A stretch of 64,000 bases of DNA from Sulfurisoma sp. (GTDB lineage Bacteria > Pseudomonadota > Gammaproteobacteria > Burkholderiales > Rhodocyclaceae): positions 52,701 through 116,700 of the forward strand of contig JAUYFI010000136.1 in assembly GCA_030691075.1 (NCBI GenBank), in the 5' to 3' direction. The notes beneath the pieces were generated by a model that was not told the origin of the DNA, did not search any database, and was given only the letters and a program-made list of their open reading frames with translations. How positions within the stretch are numbered: position 1 is the stretch's first letter; each line of letters begins with the position of its first letter. Both the position numbers and the translations under genes were made by a program. Shown piece after piece: positions 24,145-32,230 of this stretch.

Positions 24145-25311
24145 TCAGGCGGTTTCATTGAAGAGTTCGCGGCCGATCAGCATGCGGCGGATCTCCGACG
24201 TTCCGGCGCCGATCTCGTACAGCTTGGCGTCGCGCCAGAGCCGGCCCGTCGGGTATTCGTTGATGTAGCCGTTGCCGCCCAGCGTCTGGATCGCCTCGCC
24301 GGCCATCCAGGTGGCTTTCTCGGCGGCGTAGAGAATCGCGCCGGCGGCATCCTTGCGCAGGCCGCGCGCGTGGTCGGCACTGTCGCAGGCGCGGCCGACC
24401 GCATAGACGTAGGCGCGGCAGGCCTGCCAGGTGGAATACATGTCGGCAAGCTTGCCCTGCATCAGCTGGAATTCGCCGATGGGCTGACCGAACTGTTTGC
24501 GCTCGTGAACGTAGGGGACGACGACGTCCATGCAGGCGGCCATGATGCCCAGCGGCCCGCCGGCGAGCACGGCGCGTTCGTAGTCGAGGCCCGACATCAA
24601 GACCTTGACGCCGCCGCCGACCTGGCCGAGCACGTTCTCCGCGGGCGCCTCGCAATCCTGGAACACCAGCTCGCAGGTGTTGGAGCCGCGCATGCCGAGC
24701 TTGTCGAGCTTCTGCGCGGTGGAAAAACCCTTGAACCCCTTCTCGACGATGAAGGCCGTCATGCCTTTCGGGCCGGCTGCCGGATCGGTCTTGGCATAGA
24801 CGATCAGGGTGTCGGCGTCGGGGCCGTTGGTGATCCACATCTTGTTGCCGTTGAGCACATAGCGGTCGCCCTTTTTCTCGGCGCGCAGCCGCATCGAGAC
24901 GACGTCGGAGCCCGCGCCCGGCTCGCTCATGGCCAGCGCGCCGACGTGCTCGCCCGATACGAGCTGCGGCAGGTACTTCGTCTTCTGCGCCGCGCTGCCG
25001 TTCCTTCTCATTTGGTTCACGCAGAGATTGGAATGGGCGCCATAGGACAACCCGACCGAGGCCGAGGCGCGCGAGATCTCCTCCATCGCGACGATGTGGG
25101 CGAGATAGCCCATCGCGGTGCCGCCGTATTCCTCCTCGACGGTGATGCCGAGCAAGCCCATGTCGCCGAACTTGCGCCAGAGGTCGGCCGGAAACAGGTT
25201 GTCGTGGTCGATGGCCGCGGCGCGCGGCGCGATCTCGTCGGCGGCGAAGGACTGCACGGTGTCGCGCAGCATGTCGATGTCCTCGCCGAGGAAGAAGTTG
25301 AGTCCGGTCAT
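24145..25311 (-). CDS. liuA: isovaleryl-CoA dehydrogenase
   Basis: A 388-residue enzyme for the first committed oxidation in leucine breakdown. The true start [19 protein letters not shown] is the ATG at 25311; the ORF track runs back into repeat cassette B. The catalytic Glu is at the isovaleryl-CoA dehydrogenase position ([12 protein letters not shown], about residue 250), while the short-chain position is a glycine ([12 protein letters not shown]), which separates it from the neighbouring dehydrogenase. Electrons go to ETF. Confidence 0.94.
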   Translation of the reverse strand: MTGLNFFLGEDIDMLRDTVQSFAADEIAPRAAAIDHDNLFPADLWRKFGDMGLLGITVEEEYGGTAMGYLAHIVAMEEISRASASVGLSYGAHSNLCVNQMRRNGSAAQKTKYLPQLVSGEHVGALAMSEPGAGSDVVSMRLRAEKKGDRYVLNGNKMWITNGPDADTLIVYAKTDPAAGPKGMTAFIVEKGFKGFSTAQKLDKLGMRGSNTCELVFQDCEAPAENVLGQVGGGVKVLMSGLDYERAVLAGGPLGIMAACMDVVVPYVHERKQFGQPIGEFQLMQGKLADMYSTWQACRAYVYAVGRACDSADHARGLRKDAAGAILYAAEKATWMAGEAIQTLGGNGYINEYPTGRLWRDAKLYEIGAGTSEIRRMLIGRELFNETA

Positions 25312-25572
25312 GTCAGTTGCTCCATTACGTTTTTGCACCATCCGCGACGCATGAAACGTCTTGTTCGTTGGGGGTCGGGGGGCGCCACTGGTGGCTGGAA
25401 GCGCCTGTGCCCCGGATCCGTCAAACAAGCACGGCGTTGCCAAATCGGGCCGGTGGGGTGCTCTGCGCAGCGAAGTAAAGGAGGAGGCGGCGGTCGAAGA
25501 CCGCCGACGGGGGACATGAGCAGCGCAGAGCACCCCATCGGCCCGATCACGCACCCAGCGTCCAGTTTCATT
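25312..25572 (-). repeat. structured intergenic cassette B
   Basis: A 261-base gap without a supported gene, between the thioesterase stop and the isovaleryl-CoA dehydrogenase start. The hairpin at 25444-25547 has 23-base arms with one mismatch, the core GCGAAGTAAAG...GACATGAGC, and an inner hairpin GGCGGTC-GAA-GACCGCC. On the minus strand it opens with AATGAAACT and ends TGGAGCAACTGAC before the ATG, matching cassettes A and C. Confidence 0.85.
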
Positions 25573-26043
25573 TCAGCGGTCCGGCTTGCCGTGCATGGTC
25601 ATCAGCGTCTGCTGCATGGTCGCGCAGTGGGTGGTCTTGCCGGCCTTGACGACATAGGCGTCGCCGCGCGTGATGACAAGAGTCTTGCCCGACTTGATCA
25701 CCTCGCCGATGGCGATCAGCAGCTCGCCATCGGCGGGCGCAAGCAGGTTGATCTTGAATTCCACCGACAGCACCGAGGCGTCGGGCACCATCAGCGAGAA
25801 GCCGGCATAGCCGGCGGCGCTGTCGACGGCCGTGGTAATGATGCCGGCGTGGAAATAGCCGTGCTGCTGCGTCAGGTCGGCGCGGTAAGGCATGCGGATC
25901 TCGCACCAGCCGGGCTGGATATCCGTCAGTTCAGCACCGATCAGCGTCATCGCGCCCTGACGGGCGAAGCTGGCTCGAACCTTCTCGGCCCAGTGCGGAT
26001 CGCGTGGCTCGAAATGATGCTTCGGCGCCGTCGGCAGGTGCAT
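25573..26043 (-). CDS. PaaI-type hotdog thioesterase
   Basis: A 156-residue hotdog-fold protein starting MHLPTAPKHHFEPRDPHWAEKV. The PaaI core is readable: QQHGYFHAGIITTAVDSAAGYAGF, with the HG of the catalytic loop and the Asp on the central helix, then VEFKINLLAPADGE and GDAYVVKAGK. Such enzymes release CoA from acyl- or aryl-CoA esters. It is the promoter-proximal gene of the acyl-CoA cluster, divergent from the MBL/phaC genes, so a clean-up role preventing CoA trapping is likely. Confidence 0.88.
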   Translation of the reverse strand: MHLPTAPKHHFEPRDPHWAEKVRASFARQGAMTLIGAELTDIQPGWCEIRMPYRADLTQQHGYFHAGIITTAVDSAAGYAGFSLMVPDASVLSVEFKINLLAPADGELLIAIGEVIKSGKTLVITRGDAYVVKAGKTTHCATMQQTLMTMHGKPDR

Positions 26044-26082
26044 CGTAACTCCCTCGATCCCTGTTACCGCCACGATTGCTGC

Positions 26083-26132
26083 ACTGCAACACTGGGCGAT
26101 ATTTCAAGTGTAGAATGATTTTTCGTTGCAGT
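26083..26132. promoter_or_regulatory. divergent promoter region with spaced inverted repeat
   Basis: The 116-base gap between the thioesterase and MBL genes has matching arms ACTGCAAC (26083-26090) and GTTGCAGT (26125-26132), and a TGCTGCACTGCAA run. TGC-rich palindromes like these are reminiscent of PhaR-type operators near PHA genes; that link is inference. Confidence 0.4.
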
Positions 26133-26159
26133 TAAACAGAATACCCCCGGCGGATCAAA

Positions 26160-27182
26160 TTGAGCACAGCGATCTCCTACCCGCATGAAACACCGCCAGC
26201 GGCGGGCGTGACGCTGGTCGTCGCCCCCGGTGTCGAGTGGCTGCGCATGCCGCTGCCCTTCGCCCTCGACCATATCAATCTCTGGCTGCTCGAGGATGAC
26301 GATGGCTGGACAGCCGTCGATACCGGCATCGCGCTCGACAACGTGCGCGATGCCTGGAAATCGGCGTTGCGCCAGCGCCGACTTTTGCGGCAGATCGTCA
26401 CCCATTTCCATCCCGATCACCTCGGCCTGGCCGCCTGGCTCGAGGCGGAGACCGGCGCGCCGCTGCTGATGACGCTCGGCGAATACACCGTCGCCCAATT
26501 GATCGCCCACCAGGTGCCGCCCTACGACATCGAGTCCATGCTCGGATTCTTCCGCCTGCATGGTCTCGACGAGGAACGCATCGCCGCCCTGGCCAGGCGC
26601 GGCAACGCCTACCGCCGCGGCGTGCCGGCGATTCCCGCGACCTACCAGCGGCTGATCGACGGCGACGTGCTGAAAATCGGCTCTTGCTCCTGGCGCGTCA
26701 TCGTCGGCCATGGCCACGCCCCCGAGCACGCCAGCCTCTACTGCGACGAACTGCGCGTGCTGATCTCGGGCGACATGCTGCTGCCGCGCATCTCGACCAA
26801 CGTCAGCGCCTTCTCGGCTAGCCCCGAATGCGACGCACTCGGCCTCTTCCTCAAGTCCATAGCCTCGCTCAAGACGCTGCCCGGGGACACGCTGGTGCTG
26901 CCCTCGCACGGCCGTCCCTTCCGCGGCCTGCACGCGCGCGTCGACGAGCTGGTCGCCCACCACGCGGCGCGCTGCGACGACCTGATCAAAGCCTGCAGCC
27001 AGCCGCGGAGCGCCGCCGAATTGCTGCCCGTGCTGTTCCCGCGCGAAATCAGCGACGCCCACCAGACCATGTTCGCCATGGGCGAGGCGATCGCGCACAT
27101 CACACATCTGGAACAGGCGCGCCGCATCGAGCGCGCCACCGAGAATGGCGTCACCCGTTTCATAAACATTCATTCGGAGTAA
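26160..27182 (+). CDS. MBL-fold metallo-hydrolase
   Basis: A 340-residue metallo-beta-lactamase-fold enzyme with the dinuclear zinc site THFHPDHLGLAAWL near residue 80, a later GHGHAPEHASLY histidine and SGDMLLPRISTNVS aspartate. The C-terminal half matches the long MBL hydrolases found beside acyl-CoA genes. The only upstream start is TTG at 26160 with a weak GGCGGA site. It directly precedes phaC (2-base gap), so it is co-transcribed; a role in thioester hydrolysis linked to polyester or fatty-acid metabolism is plausible but unproved. It contains dispersed-motif copy 5. Confidence 0.85.
   Translation: MSTAISYPHETPPAAGVTLVVAPGVEWLRMPLPFALDHINLWLLEDDDGWTAVDTGIALDNVRDAWKSALRQRRLLRQIVTHFHPDHLGLAAWLEAETGAPLLMTLGEYTVAQLIAHQVPPYDIESMLGFFRLHGLDEERIAALARRGNAYRRGVPAIPATYQRLIDGDVLKIGSCSWRVIVGHGHAPEHASLYCDELRVLISGDMLLPRISTNVSAFSASPECDALGLFLKSIASLKTLPGDTLVLPSHGRPFRGLHARVDELVAHHAARCDDLIKACSQPRSAAELLPVLFPREISDAHQTMFAMGEAIAHITHLEQARRIERATENGVTRFINIHSE
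26364..26386 (+). repeat. dispersed motif, copy 5
   Basis: Exact core GCCAGCGCCGACTTTT preceded by GCGTTGC; sense to the MBL gene, encoding RQRRLL. Confidence 0.9.
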
Positions 27183-27184
27183 CC

Positions 27185-29005
27185 ATGTCCACACACACCC
27201 ACGAGCCGCATCCGCCGCTGCCCGATCCCAAGGAGGTCGCCAAGACCTATGCCGAGGTCGCACAGCGCGCCTCCAAACTGCTGCACGACCACATCCAGCG
27301 TCAGGTCAAGAAGGGCATGACCGCACCGCAGGACGAGTTGGGCCTGGCCCAGGCCTTCATGGACATGATGGCGAAGATGCTGGCGAATCCCTACAAGATG
27401 GCCCAGGCGCAGATGAACCTGATGTGGAACTATTTCTCGCTGTGGCAGCATTCTTCCATGCGCCTGATGGGCATGCAGCCGACGCCGGTGGCCGCGCCGC
27501 ACAGGGGCGACAACCGCTTCCGGGGCGAGGCCTGGGAGGAGCATTTCCTCTTCGACTTCATCAAGCAGAGCTACCTGATCACCGCGCGCCACATCCACGA
27601 CTCGGTGAGCACGGTCGAGGGTCTCGACGACAAGACGCAGACCAAGGTCAATTTCTTCACCCGCCAGTTCATCGACGCGCTGTCGCCGTCGAACTTCGTC
27701 ATGACCAACCCCGAGGTGTTCCGCGAGACGGTCAAGAGCCACGGCCAGAACCTGATCAAGGGCTTCAACAATCTGCTGCGCGACATCGAGGAAGGCGACG
27801 GCCAGCTGCGCGTCAAGATGACCGACACCACCGCCTTCGAACTCGGCAAGAACGTCGCCACCACGCCGGGCAAGGTGGTGTTCCAGAACGAACTGATGCA
27901 GGTGCTGCAATTCACCCCGACCACCAAGACGCATTACAAGCGGCCGCTGCTGATCGTGCCGCCGTGGATCAACAAGTACTACATCCTCGACCTGCGCGAG
28001 AAGAACTCCTACATCAAGTGGGCCACCGACCAGGGTCACACCGTGTTCTGCATCTCCTGGGTCAACCCCGACGCGAAGCTGGCCGAGAAGAGCTTCGAAG
28101 ACTACCTGCTCGACGGTGCGCTGGCGGCCGTCGACAAGGTCTGCGAGCAGACCGGCGAGAAAGAGATCAATGTCGTCGGCTACTGCCTCGGCGGCACGCT
28201 GCTCGGCGCGACCCTGGCCTACATGGCAACGAAGAAGGACAAACGCATCGCATCGAGCACTTTCTTCACCACCATGCTCGACTTCTCGATTCCCGGCGAG
28301 CTCGGCGTCTTCATCGACGAGCAGCAGGTGTCCGGCCTGGAGAAGAAAATGGAGCAGCGCGGCTTCCTCGAAGGCTCCGAGATGGCCGGCACCTTCAACA
28401 TGATGCGCGCCAACGACCTGATCTGGTCCTTCGTGGTGAACAACTATCTGATGGGCAAGGACCCCTTCCCCTTCGACCTGCTGTTCTGGAATTCCGACTC
28501 GACGCGCATGCCGTACAAGATGCACAGCTTTTACCTGCGCAACATGTACATGCACAATCTGCTCAAGGAGCCCGGCGGCATTACGCTCGCCGGCGTGCCG
28601 ATCGACCTCGGCAAGATCAAGACGCCGAGCTACTTCATTTCCACCATCGAGGATCACATCGCACCCTGGAAGAGCACCTATCTCGGCGCCCAGCGCTTCG
28701 CCGGGCCGGTGCGCTTCGTCCTCGGCGGCTCCGGCCATATCGCCGGCGTCGTCAATCCGCCCGCGGCCAACAAGTACGGCTACTGGCTCAACGACGCCAA
28801 GAGCCTGCCCGAGGCAGCCGATGACTTCCTCGCCTCCGCCTCCCAGACCGCCGGCTCGTGGTGGACCGACTGGCAGGGCTGGATCACCGGCCTGGACGAC
28901 GCCACCGTGCCCGCGCGCGATCCGGTCAAGGGCAAGCTCGGCGTGATCGAGGACGCACCGGGGTCCTTCGTCAAGTTCCGCCTCGACACGCAGAAGAAGG
29001 CGTAA
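27185..29005 (+). CDS. phaC: class I poly(3-hydroxyalkanoate) synthase
   Basis: A 606-residue class I PHA synthase. It polymerises (R)-3-hydroxybutyryl-CoA and similar monomers on the granule surface. The lipase-like box is VVGYCLGGTLLG with the catalytic Cys about residue 323; the Asp of the triad is in STIEDHIAPW and the His in GGSGHIAGVVNPP. The N-terminal PhaC_N domain with WEEHFLFDFIKQSYLITARH is complete. No phaA, phaB or phaP is adjacent, although the thiolase of the leucine cluster is near. It ends overlapping the next ATG (TAATG). Confidence 0.96.
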   Translation: MSTHTHEPHPPLPDPKEVAKTYAEVAQRASKLLHDHIQRQVKKGMTAPQDELGLAQAFMDMMAKMLANPYKMAQAQMNLMWNYFSLWQHSSMRLMGMQPTPVAAPHRGDNRFRGEAWEEHFLFDFIKQSYLITARHIHDSVSTVEGLDDKTQTKVNFFTRQFIDALSPSNFVMTNPEVFRETVKSHGQNLIKGFNNLLRDIEEGDGQLRVKMTDTTAFELGKNVATTPGKVVFQNELMQVLQFTPTTKTHYKRPLLIVPPWINKYYILDLREKNSYIKWATDQGHTVFCISWVNPDAKLAEKSFEDYLLDGALAAVDKVCEQTGEKEINVVGYCLGGTLLGATLAYMATKKDKRIASSTFFTTMLDFSIPGELGVFIDEQQVSGLEKKMEQRGFLEGSEMAGTFNMMRANDLIWSFVVNNYLMGKDPFPFDLLFWNSDSTRMPYKMHSFYLRNMYMHNLLKEPGGITLAGVPIDLGKIKTPSYFISTIEDHIAPWKSTYLGAQRFAGPVRFVLGGSGHIAGVVNPPAANKYGYWLNDAKSLPEAADDFLASASQTAGSWWTDWQGWITGLDDATVPARDPVKGKLGVIEDAPGSFVKFRLDTQKKA

Positions 29006-29448
29006 TGCGCGAGGGGGCGTTGCGTGTCGTACTCGACACCAACATCCTCCTCTCCCTTTTCGTCTTCGCCGACAGCCGCCATGCGACGATCCGCGCGGCA
29101 ATCGAAAGCGGCAGATGGCTCGCGCTGACCGATGCGCGCTGCCTGCACGAATTCCGCCGCGTGCTCGGCTACGAAATGTTCCATCTCGATGCCGCGACAC
29201 AGGACGCCACCCACGCGGCCTATGCGGCGCTGGCGCAAATACCCGCGGTTGCGCCGGCCGAGCCGGTGGCCCTGCCGCAATGCAAGGACCCGGACGACCA
29301 GAAGTTTCTCGAACTCGCGCGTGACGGCGACGCGCAACTGCTCGTCACCTCCGACAAGGCGCTGCTCAAACTCGCCCGGCGGCGGCGCCTCGCCCATCTC
29401 TTCCGAATCCTCACCCCCGATCAGGCGATGGCAGAATTGCAGTCGTGA
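29005..29448 (+). CDS. PIN-domain protein, putative toxin of a toxin-antitoxin family
   Basis: A 147-residue PIN nuclease-like protein (COG1569 type). RVVLDTNILLSLFVF carries the first acidic residue, TDARCLHEFRRVL the second, and CKDPDDQKFLELARDGDAQLLVTSDKALL the last two, so the metal site looks complete. No antitoxin gene is next to it: it overlaps phaC upstream and the phosphoesterase downstream. It may therefore be a solitary housekeeping member rather than a functional TA toxin. Confidence 0.82.
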   Translation: MREGALRVVLDTNILLSLFVFADSRHATIRAAIESGRWLALTDARCLHEFRRVLGYEMFHLDAATQDATHAAYAALAQIPAVAPAEPVALPQCKDPDDQKFLELARDGDAQLLVTSDKALLKLARRRRLAHLFRILTPDQAMAELQS

Positions 29449-30185
29449 AAACTGCCATCCTGTCCGACATCCATAGCAACCTCGAAGCGCTGACCGCCTG
29501 CATGGCCCACGCGCGGCGGCAGGGGGCCGGTCGCTTCGTCTTTCTCGGCGACCTCGTCGGCTACGGCGCGGATCCGGTCGCCTGCCTCGACCTGATCCGG
29601 GAGGAGCTGGCGCGCGGGGGGCGGGCCGTGCGCGGCAACCACGACGAGGCGGCGCTGGGCGGGTTGTGCGAGAACCTCAATTTCATCGCGCGCGACTCGG
29701 CCTACTGGACGCGCAACCAGCTCGGACCGGCCGAGCGGGAACTGCTGGCCGCGCTGCCCCTGCAGTTGCGCGAAGGAGCAGCGCTCTACGTCCATGCCAG
29801 CGCCTTTGATCCCGCCGCATGGGAATACATAAGCGGCACCGAATCGGCGCGTCGTTGCCTCGCCGCCAGCGACGCACCCATCGTCTTCGCCGGCCATGTG
29901 CATCAGCCGCTGCTGTTCTACACGGTCGAAGGCGGGGTCAAGACCTTCGCCGCAACGCCCGGCGTTGCCGTGCCGCTGTCGTCGCGGCGGCGCTGGCTGG
30001 TGCTGGGCGGATCGGTCGGGCAGCCGCGCGACGGCAACCCGGCCGCCGCCTATCAGCTGTTCGACGAGACGGAGCGCAGTGTCACTTACCACCGCGTGCC
30101 CTACGACCATGCGGCCGCAGCGCGCAAAATCCTCGCCGCCGGCCTGCCTGCTATGCTGGCAAGACGGCTCGCACACGGAGAGTAG
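29445..30185 (+). CDS. metallophosphoesterase family protein
   Basis: A 246-residue calcineurin-like phosphoesterase starting at GTG 29445 (overlap GTGA with the PIN gene). All metal-site motifs are present: LSDIHSNLEAL, GDLVGYGADP, RGNHDEAAL, and FAGHVHQPLLF. It belongs to the YfcE/diadenosine-tetraphosphatase-like group of unknown substrate. The next gene encodes a protein kinase 11 bases downstream, so it may be a matched phosphatase, which is inference from position. Confidence 0.86.
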   Translation: MKTAILSDIHSNLEALTACMAHARRQGAGRFVFLGDLVGYGADPVACLDLIREELARGGRAVRGNHDEAALGGLCENLNFIARDSAYWTRNQLGPAERELLAALPLQLREGAALYVHASAFDPAAWEYISGTESARRCLAASDAPIVFAGHVHQPLLFYTVEGGVKTFAATPGVAVPLSSRRRWLVLGGSVGQPRDGNPAAAYQLFDETERSVTYHRVPYDHAAAARKILAAGLPAMLARRLAHGE

Positions 30186-30196
30186 GACGACAGGAA

Positions 30197-31597
30197 ATGG
30201 ACTTCGCCGGCCACTGCGTCGAGGACAAGATCGCCGAAGGCGCCATGGCGACGCTGTGGCGCGCGCGCGCGGCCGACGGCACGCCGCGCCTGCTCAAGCG
30301 TCCCAAGCTCGGCATGGGCAGCCACCCCGCCTGCTTCGCCGGCTTCGAGACCGAGCGCATGATCCTGGCCCGGCTGGCCGGGCCCCATGTGCCCGCCTTC
30401 GTCGCGGGCGGCGACGAGAGTGATGACGGCGGCGGCCCCTGGCTGATCGAGGAATGGGTCACCGGCCCGTCGCTGGCCGAGGCGGCACGGCGGGCACCGC
30501 TGCCGCTCGACGAAATCGTGCGCATCGGCGCGGCGGTGGCCACGGCGCTGCATGCGCTGCACCGGCAAAACGTGGTGCACCACGACCTCAAGCCGCAGCA
30601 CATCCTGTTCCGCGACGATGGCTGCGCCGTGCTGATCGACTTCGGCCTCGCCGTCCACGGCGAGCTGCCGGACCTCGCCGATGACACCGGCGAGCGCGAC
30701 GACCGTCCGCTCGGCACACCCGCCTACATCGCGCCCGAGCCACTACGCGGCGAGCGCGGCAATCCGCGCAGCGACATCTTCTCGCTCGGCGTCATCCTTT
30801 ACTTGCTGGCGACCGGGCGACTGCCCTTCGGCACGCCCGAGAGCCTGGCCGGCATGCGCCGGCGGCTGTGGCTCGATCCGCCACGGCCGCGCGCGCTGCG
30901 CCCCGAGCTGCCCGAGTGGCTGCAGGAAATCGTCATGCGCTGCCTGGCGGTGCTGCCAGAAAATCGCTATGCCACGGCGGCGCAAGTGGCCCACGACCTC
31001 GCCCATCCCGAACAGGTGGTGATCACCGCGCGCGGTCGCGACCTGAAAGGGGGCGGCTGGCGCGCCGCCGCGCGGCGCTGGTGGAAGACGGCGACCGCTC
31101 CGCCGCCGCAGCGCACGCGCGCCGCCGACCACCTGGCGCGGGCGCCGCACGTGCTGGTCGCCATCGACACCGAACACGTTGACGCCACGCTCGCCGATGC
31201 CATGCGCGAGGCGGTGCGCCGTGTCGCCAGCGCCGACTTTTTGGCACGCATCAGTTGCGTCACCGTGCTCGATGCCGCGCTGTTCGCCGGCCAGGAGGAA
31301 GCCGGCGAGATCGAGCGCGCGCTGCGCACGCAGCGGCTGATGGCGCTGCACCACTGGGCGCGCGATCTCGGCCTGTCGCCGGAGCGGCTGCGCTTCCATG
31401 TGCTGGACGGCAGCAACGCGGCCGGGCCGCTGATCGACTACGCCCGCGCCCAGCACGTCGACCACATCATCATGGGTGCGCACGGCAGCTCGGCCCTGCG
31501 CCGCCTGCTCGGCAGCATCTCGGCCCGCGTGGCGGCGGAGGCGCCGTGCAGCGTCACCGTGGTACGGAGCGCCGGGCGCGCACCGGCCATTGCTTGA
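30197..31597 (+). CDS. serine/threonine protein kinase fused to a universal stress domain
   Basis: A 466-residue two-domain protein. Residues ~5-275 form a Hanks-type kinase: nucleotide loop DKIAEGAMATLW, candidate ATP lysine in RLLKRPK, catalytic loop VVHHDLKPQHIL, and IDFGLAVHG. The catalytic-loop asparagine is replaced by histidine (DLKPQH), so activity is not certain. After a basic linker, residues ~315-460 form a UspA domain ending IIMGAHGSSALRRLLGSISARVAAEAPCSVTVV, whose G-2x-G-9x-G(S/T) ATP motif looks intact. No membrane segment is obvious. It likely couples stress or nucleotide sensing to phosphorylation. Confidence 0.85.
   Translation: MDFAGHCVEDKIAEGAMATLWRARAADGTPRLLKRPKLGMGSHPACFAGFETERMILARLAGPHVPAFVAGGDESDDGGGPWLIEEWVTGPSLAEAARRAPLPLDEIVRIGAAVATALHALHRQNVVHHDLKPQHILFRDDGCAVLIDFGLAVHGELPDLADDTGERDDRPLGTPAYIAPEPLRGERGNPRSDIFSLGVILYLLATGRLPFGTPESLAGMRRRLWLDPPRPRALRPELPEWLQEIVMRCLAVLPENRYATAAQVAHDLAHPEQVVITARGRDLKGGGWRAAARRWWKTATAPPPQRTRAADHLARAPHVLVAIDTEHVDATLADAMREAVRRVASADFLARISCVTVLDAALFAGQEEAGEIERALRTQRLMALHHWARDLGLSPERLRFHVLDGSNAAGPLIDYARAQHVDHIIMGAHGSSALRRLLGSISARVAAEAPCSVTVVRSAGRAPAIA
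31219..31242 (+). repeat. dispersed motif, copy 6
   Basis: Exact core GCCAGCGCCGACTTTTT preceded by CCGTGTC; sense to the kinase gene, encoding VASADFL. Confidence 0.9.
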
Positions 31598-31624
31598 CAT
31601 CTTCAGCAGTTTTGAGACTACACT
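31594..31624 (+). promoter_or_regulatory. possible sigma-70 promoter of the rhodanese gene
   Basis: TTGACA at 31594 and TACACT at 31619, with a rather long 19-base spacer, in the AT-richer gap before the rhodanese gene. Confidence 0.4.
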
Positions 31625-31687
31625 GACAAAAAAATTCGGGGCGCCGCCACCGGACGTTCGCAAACCCGCCACCCAAGGAGCCATTCA

Positions 31688-32143
31688 ATGAATGCATTCA
31701 AACACGCACTGCTCGCCATCGCCGGCATCGGCCTGTTGTCCGGCACGGGCATCGCCCTGGCCCAGGAAACCCCGACCGCCGCTCCGGCCGGCGTCAAGCT
31801 GGTCGAAGCCAAGGACGTGCAGGCGCTGCAGGCCAAGGGCGCCGTCATCATCGACACCCGCAAGGCCAACGAATACGCCGACGGCACCATCAAGGGCGCA
31901 ATCTCCCTTCCCTACGATCCGGAGAAGAGCGCGAAGGATGCGGGCTTCGATTCCAGCCAGGACAAGTTCGACATGGGCAAGATCGCCGACAAGGCCAAGG
32001 ACTACGTTCTGTTCTGCAATTCCGGCACCTGCTGGAAATCCTACAAGGCGGCCGTGGTGATGGCCAAGGCCGGCTACAAGAGCGTGCATTGGTACCGCAA
32101 CGGCTTCCCCGACTGGAAGGCGCGCAAGCTGCCGACGGAATAA
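31688..32143 (+). CDS. periplasmic rhodanese-domain protein
   Basis: A 151-residue exported protein with a signal peptide (HALLAIAGIGLLSGTGIALAQ) and one rhodanese domain. VIIDTRKANEYADGTIKGAISLP is the first signature; the active loop is FCNSGTCWKSYKAAV with two cysteines, the first being the expected persulfide carrier. A good ribosome site (AAGGAG) precedes the ATG. A terminator follows. Its location before a YeiH-type transporter suggests periplasmic sulfur handling. Confidence 0.85.
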   Translation: MNAFKHALLAIAGIGLLSGTGIALAQETPTAAPAGVKLVEAKDVQALQAKGAVIIDTRKANEYADGTIKGAISLPYDPEKSAKDAGFDSSQDKFDMGKIADKAKDYVLFCNSGTCWKSYKAAVVMAKAGYKSVHWYRNGFPDWKARKLPTE

Positions 32144-32167
32144 ATTGCACGTGTCAAACGTCTAAGG

Positions 32168-32205
32168 AACCAGGGCCCGGCCTGTAGAGGCGGCTCTGGT
32201 TTTTT
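32168..32205 (+). terminator. rho-independent terminator after the rhodanese gene
   Basis: Arms AACCAGGGCC and GGCTCTGGTT (one G-T pair) around a 14-base loop, followed by a T-run. Confidence 0.8.
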
Positions 32206-32230
32206 CATGCGGCAAGGGGAGGGGACGGCA

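Noticed and set aside
29005-29448. PIN protein as half of a working toxin-antitoxin pair
   Set aside because: No antitoxin gene flanks it; both neighbours overlap it and are unrelated.
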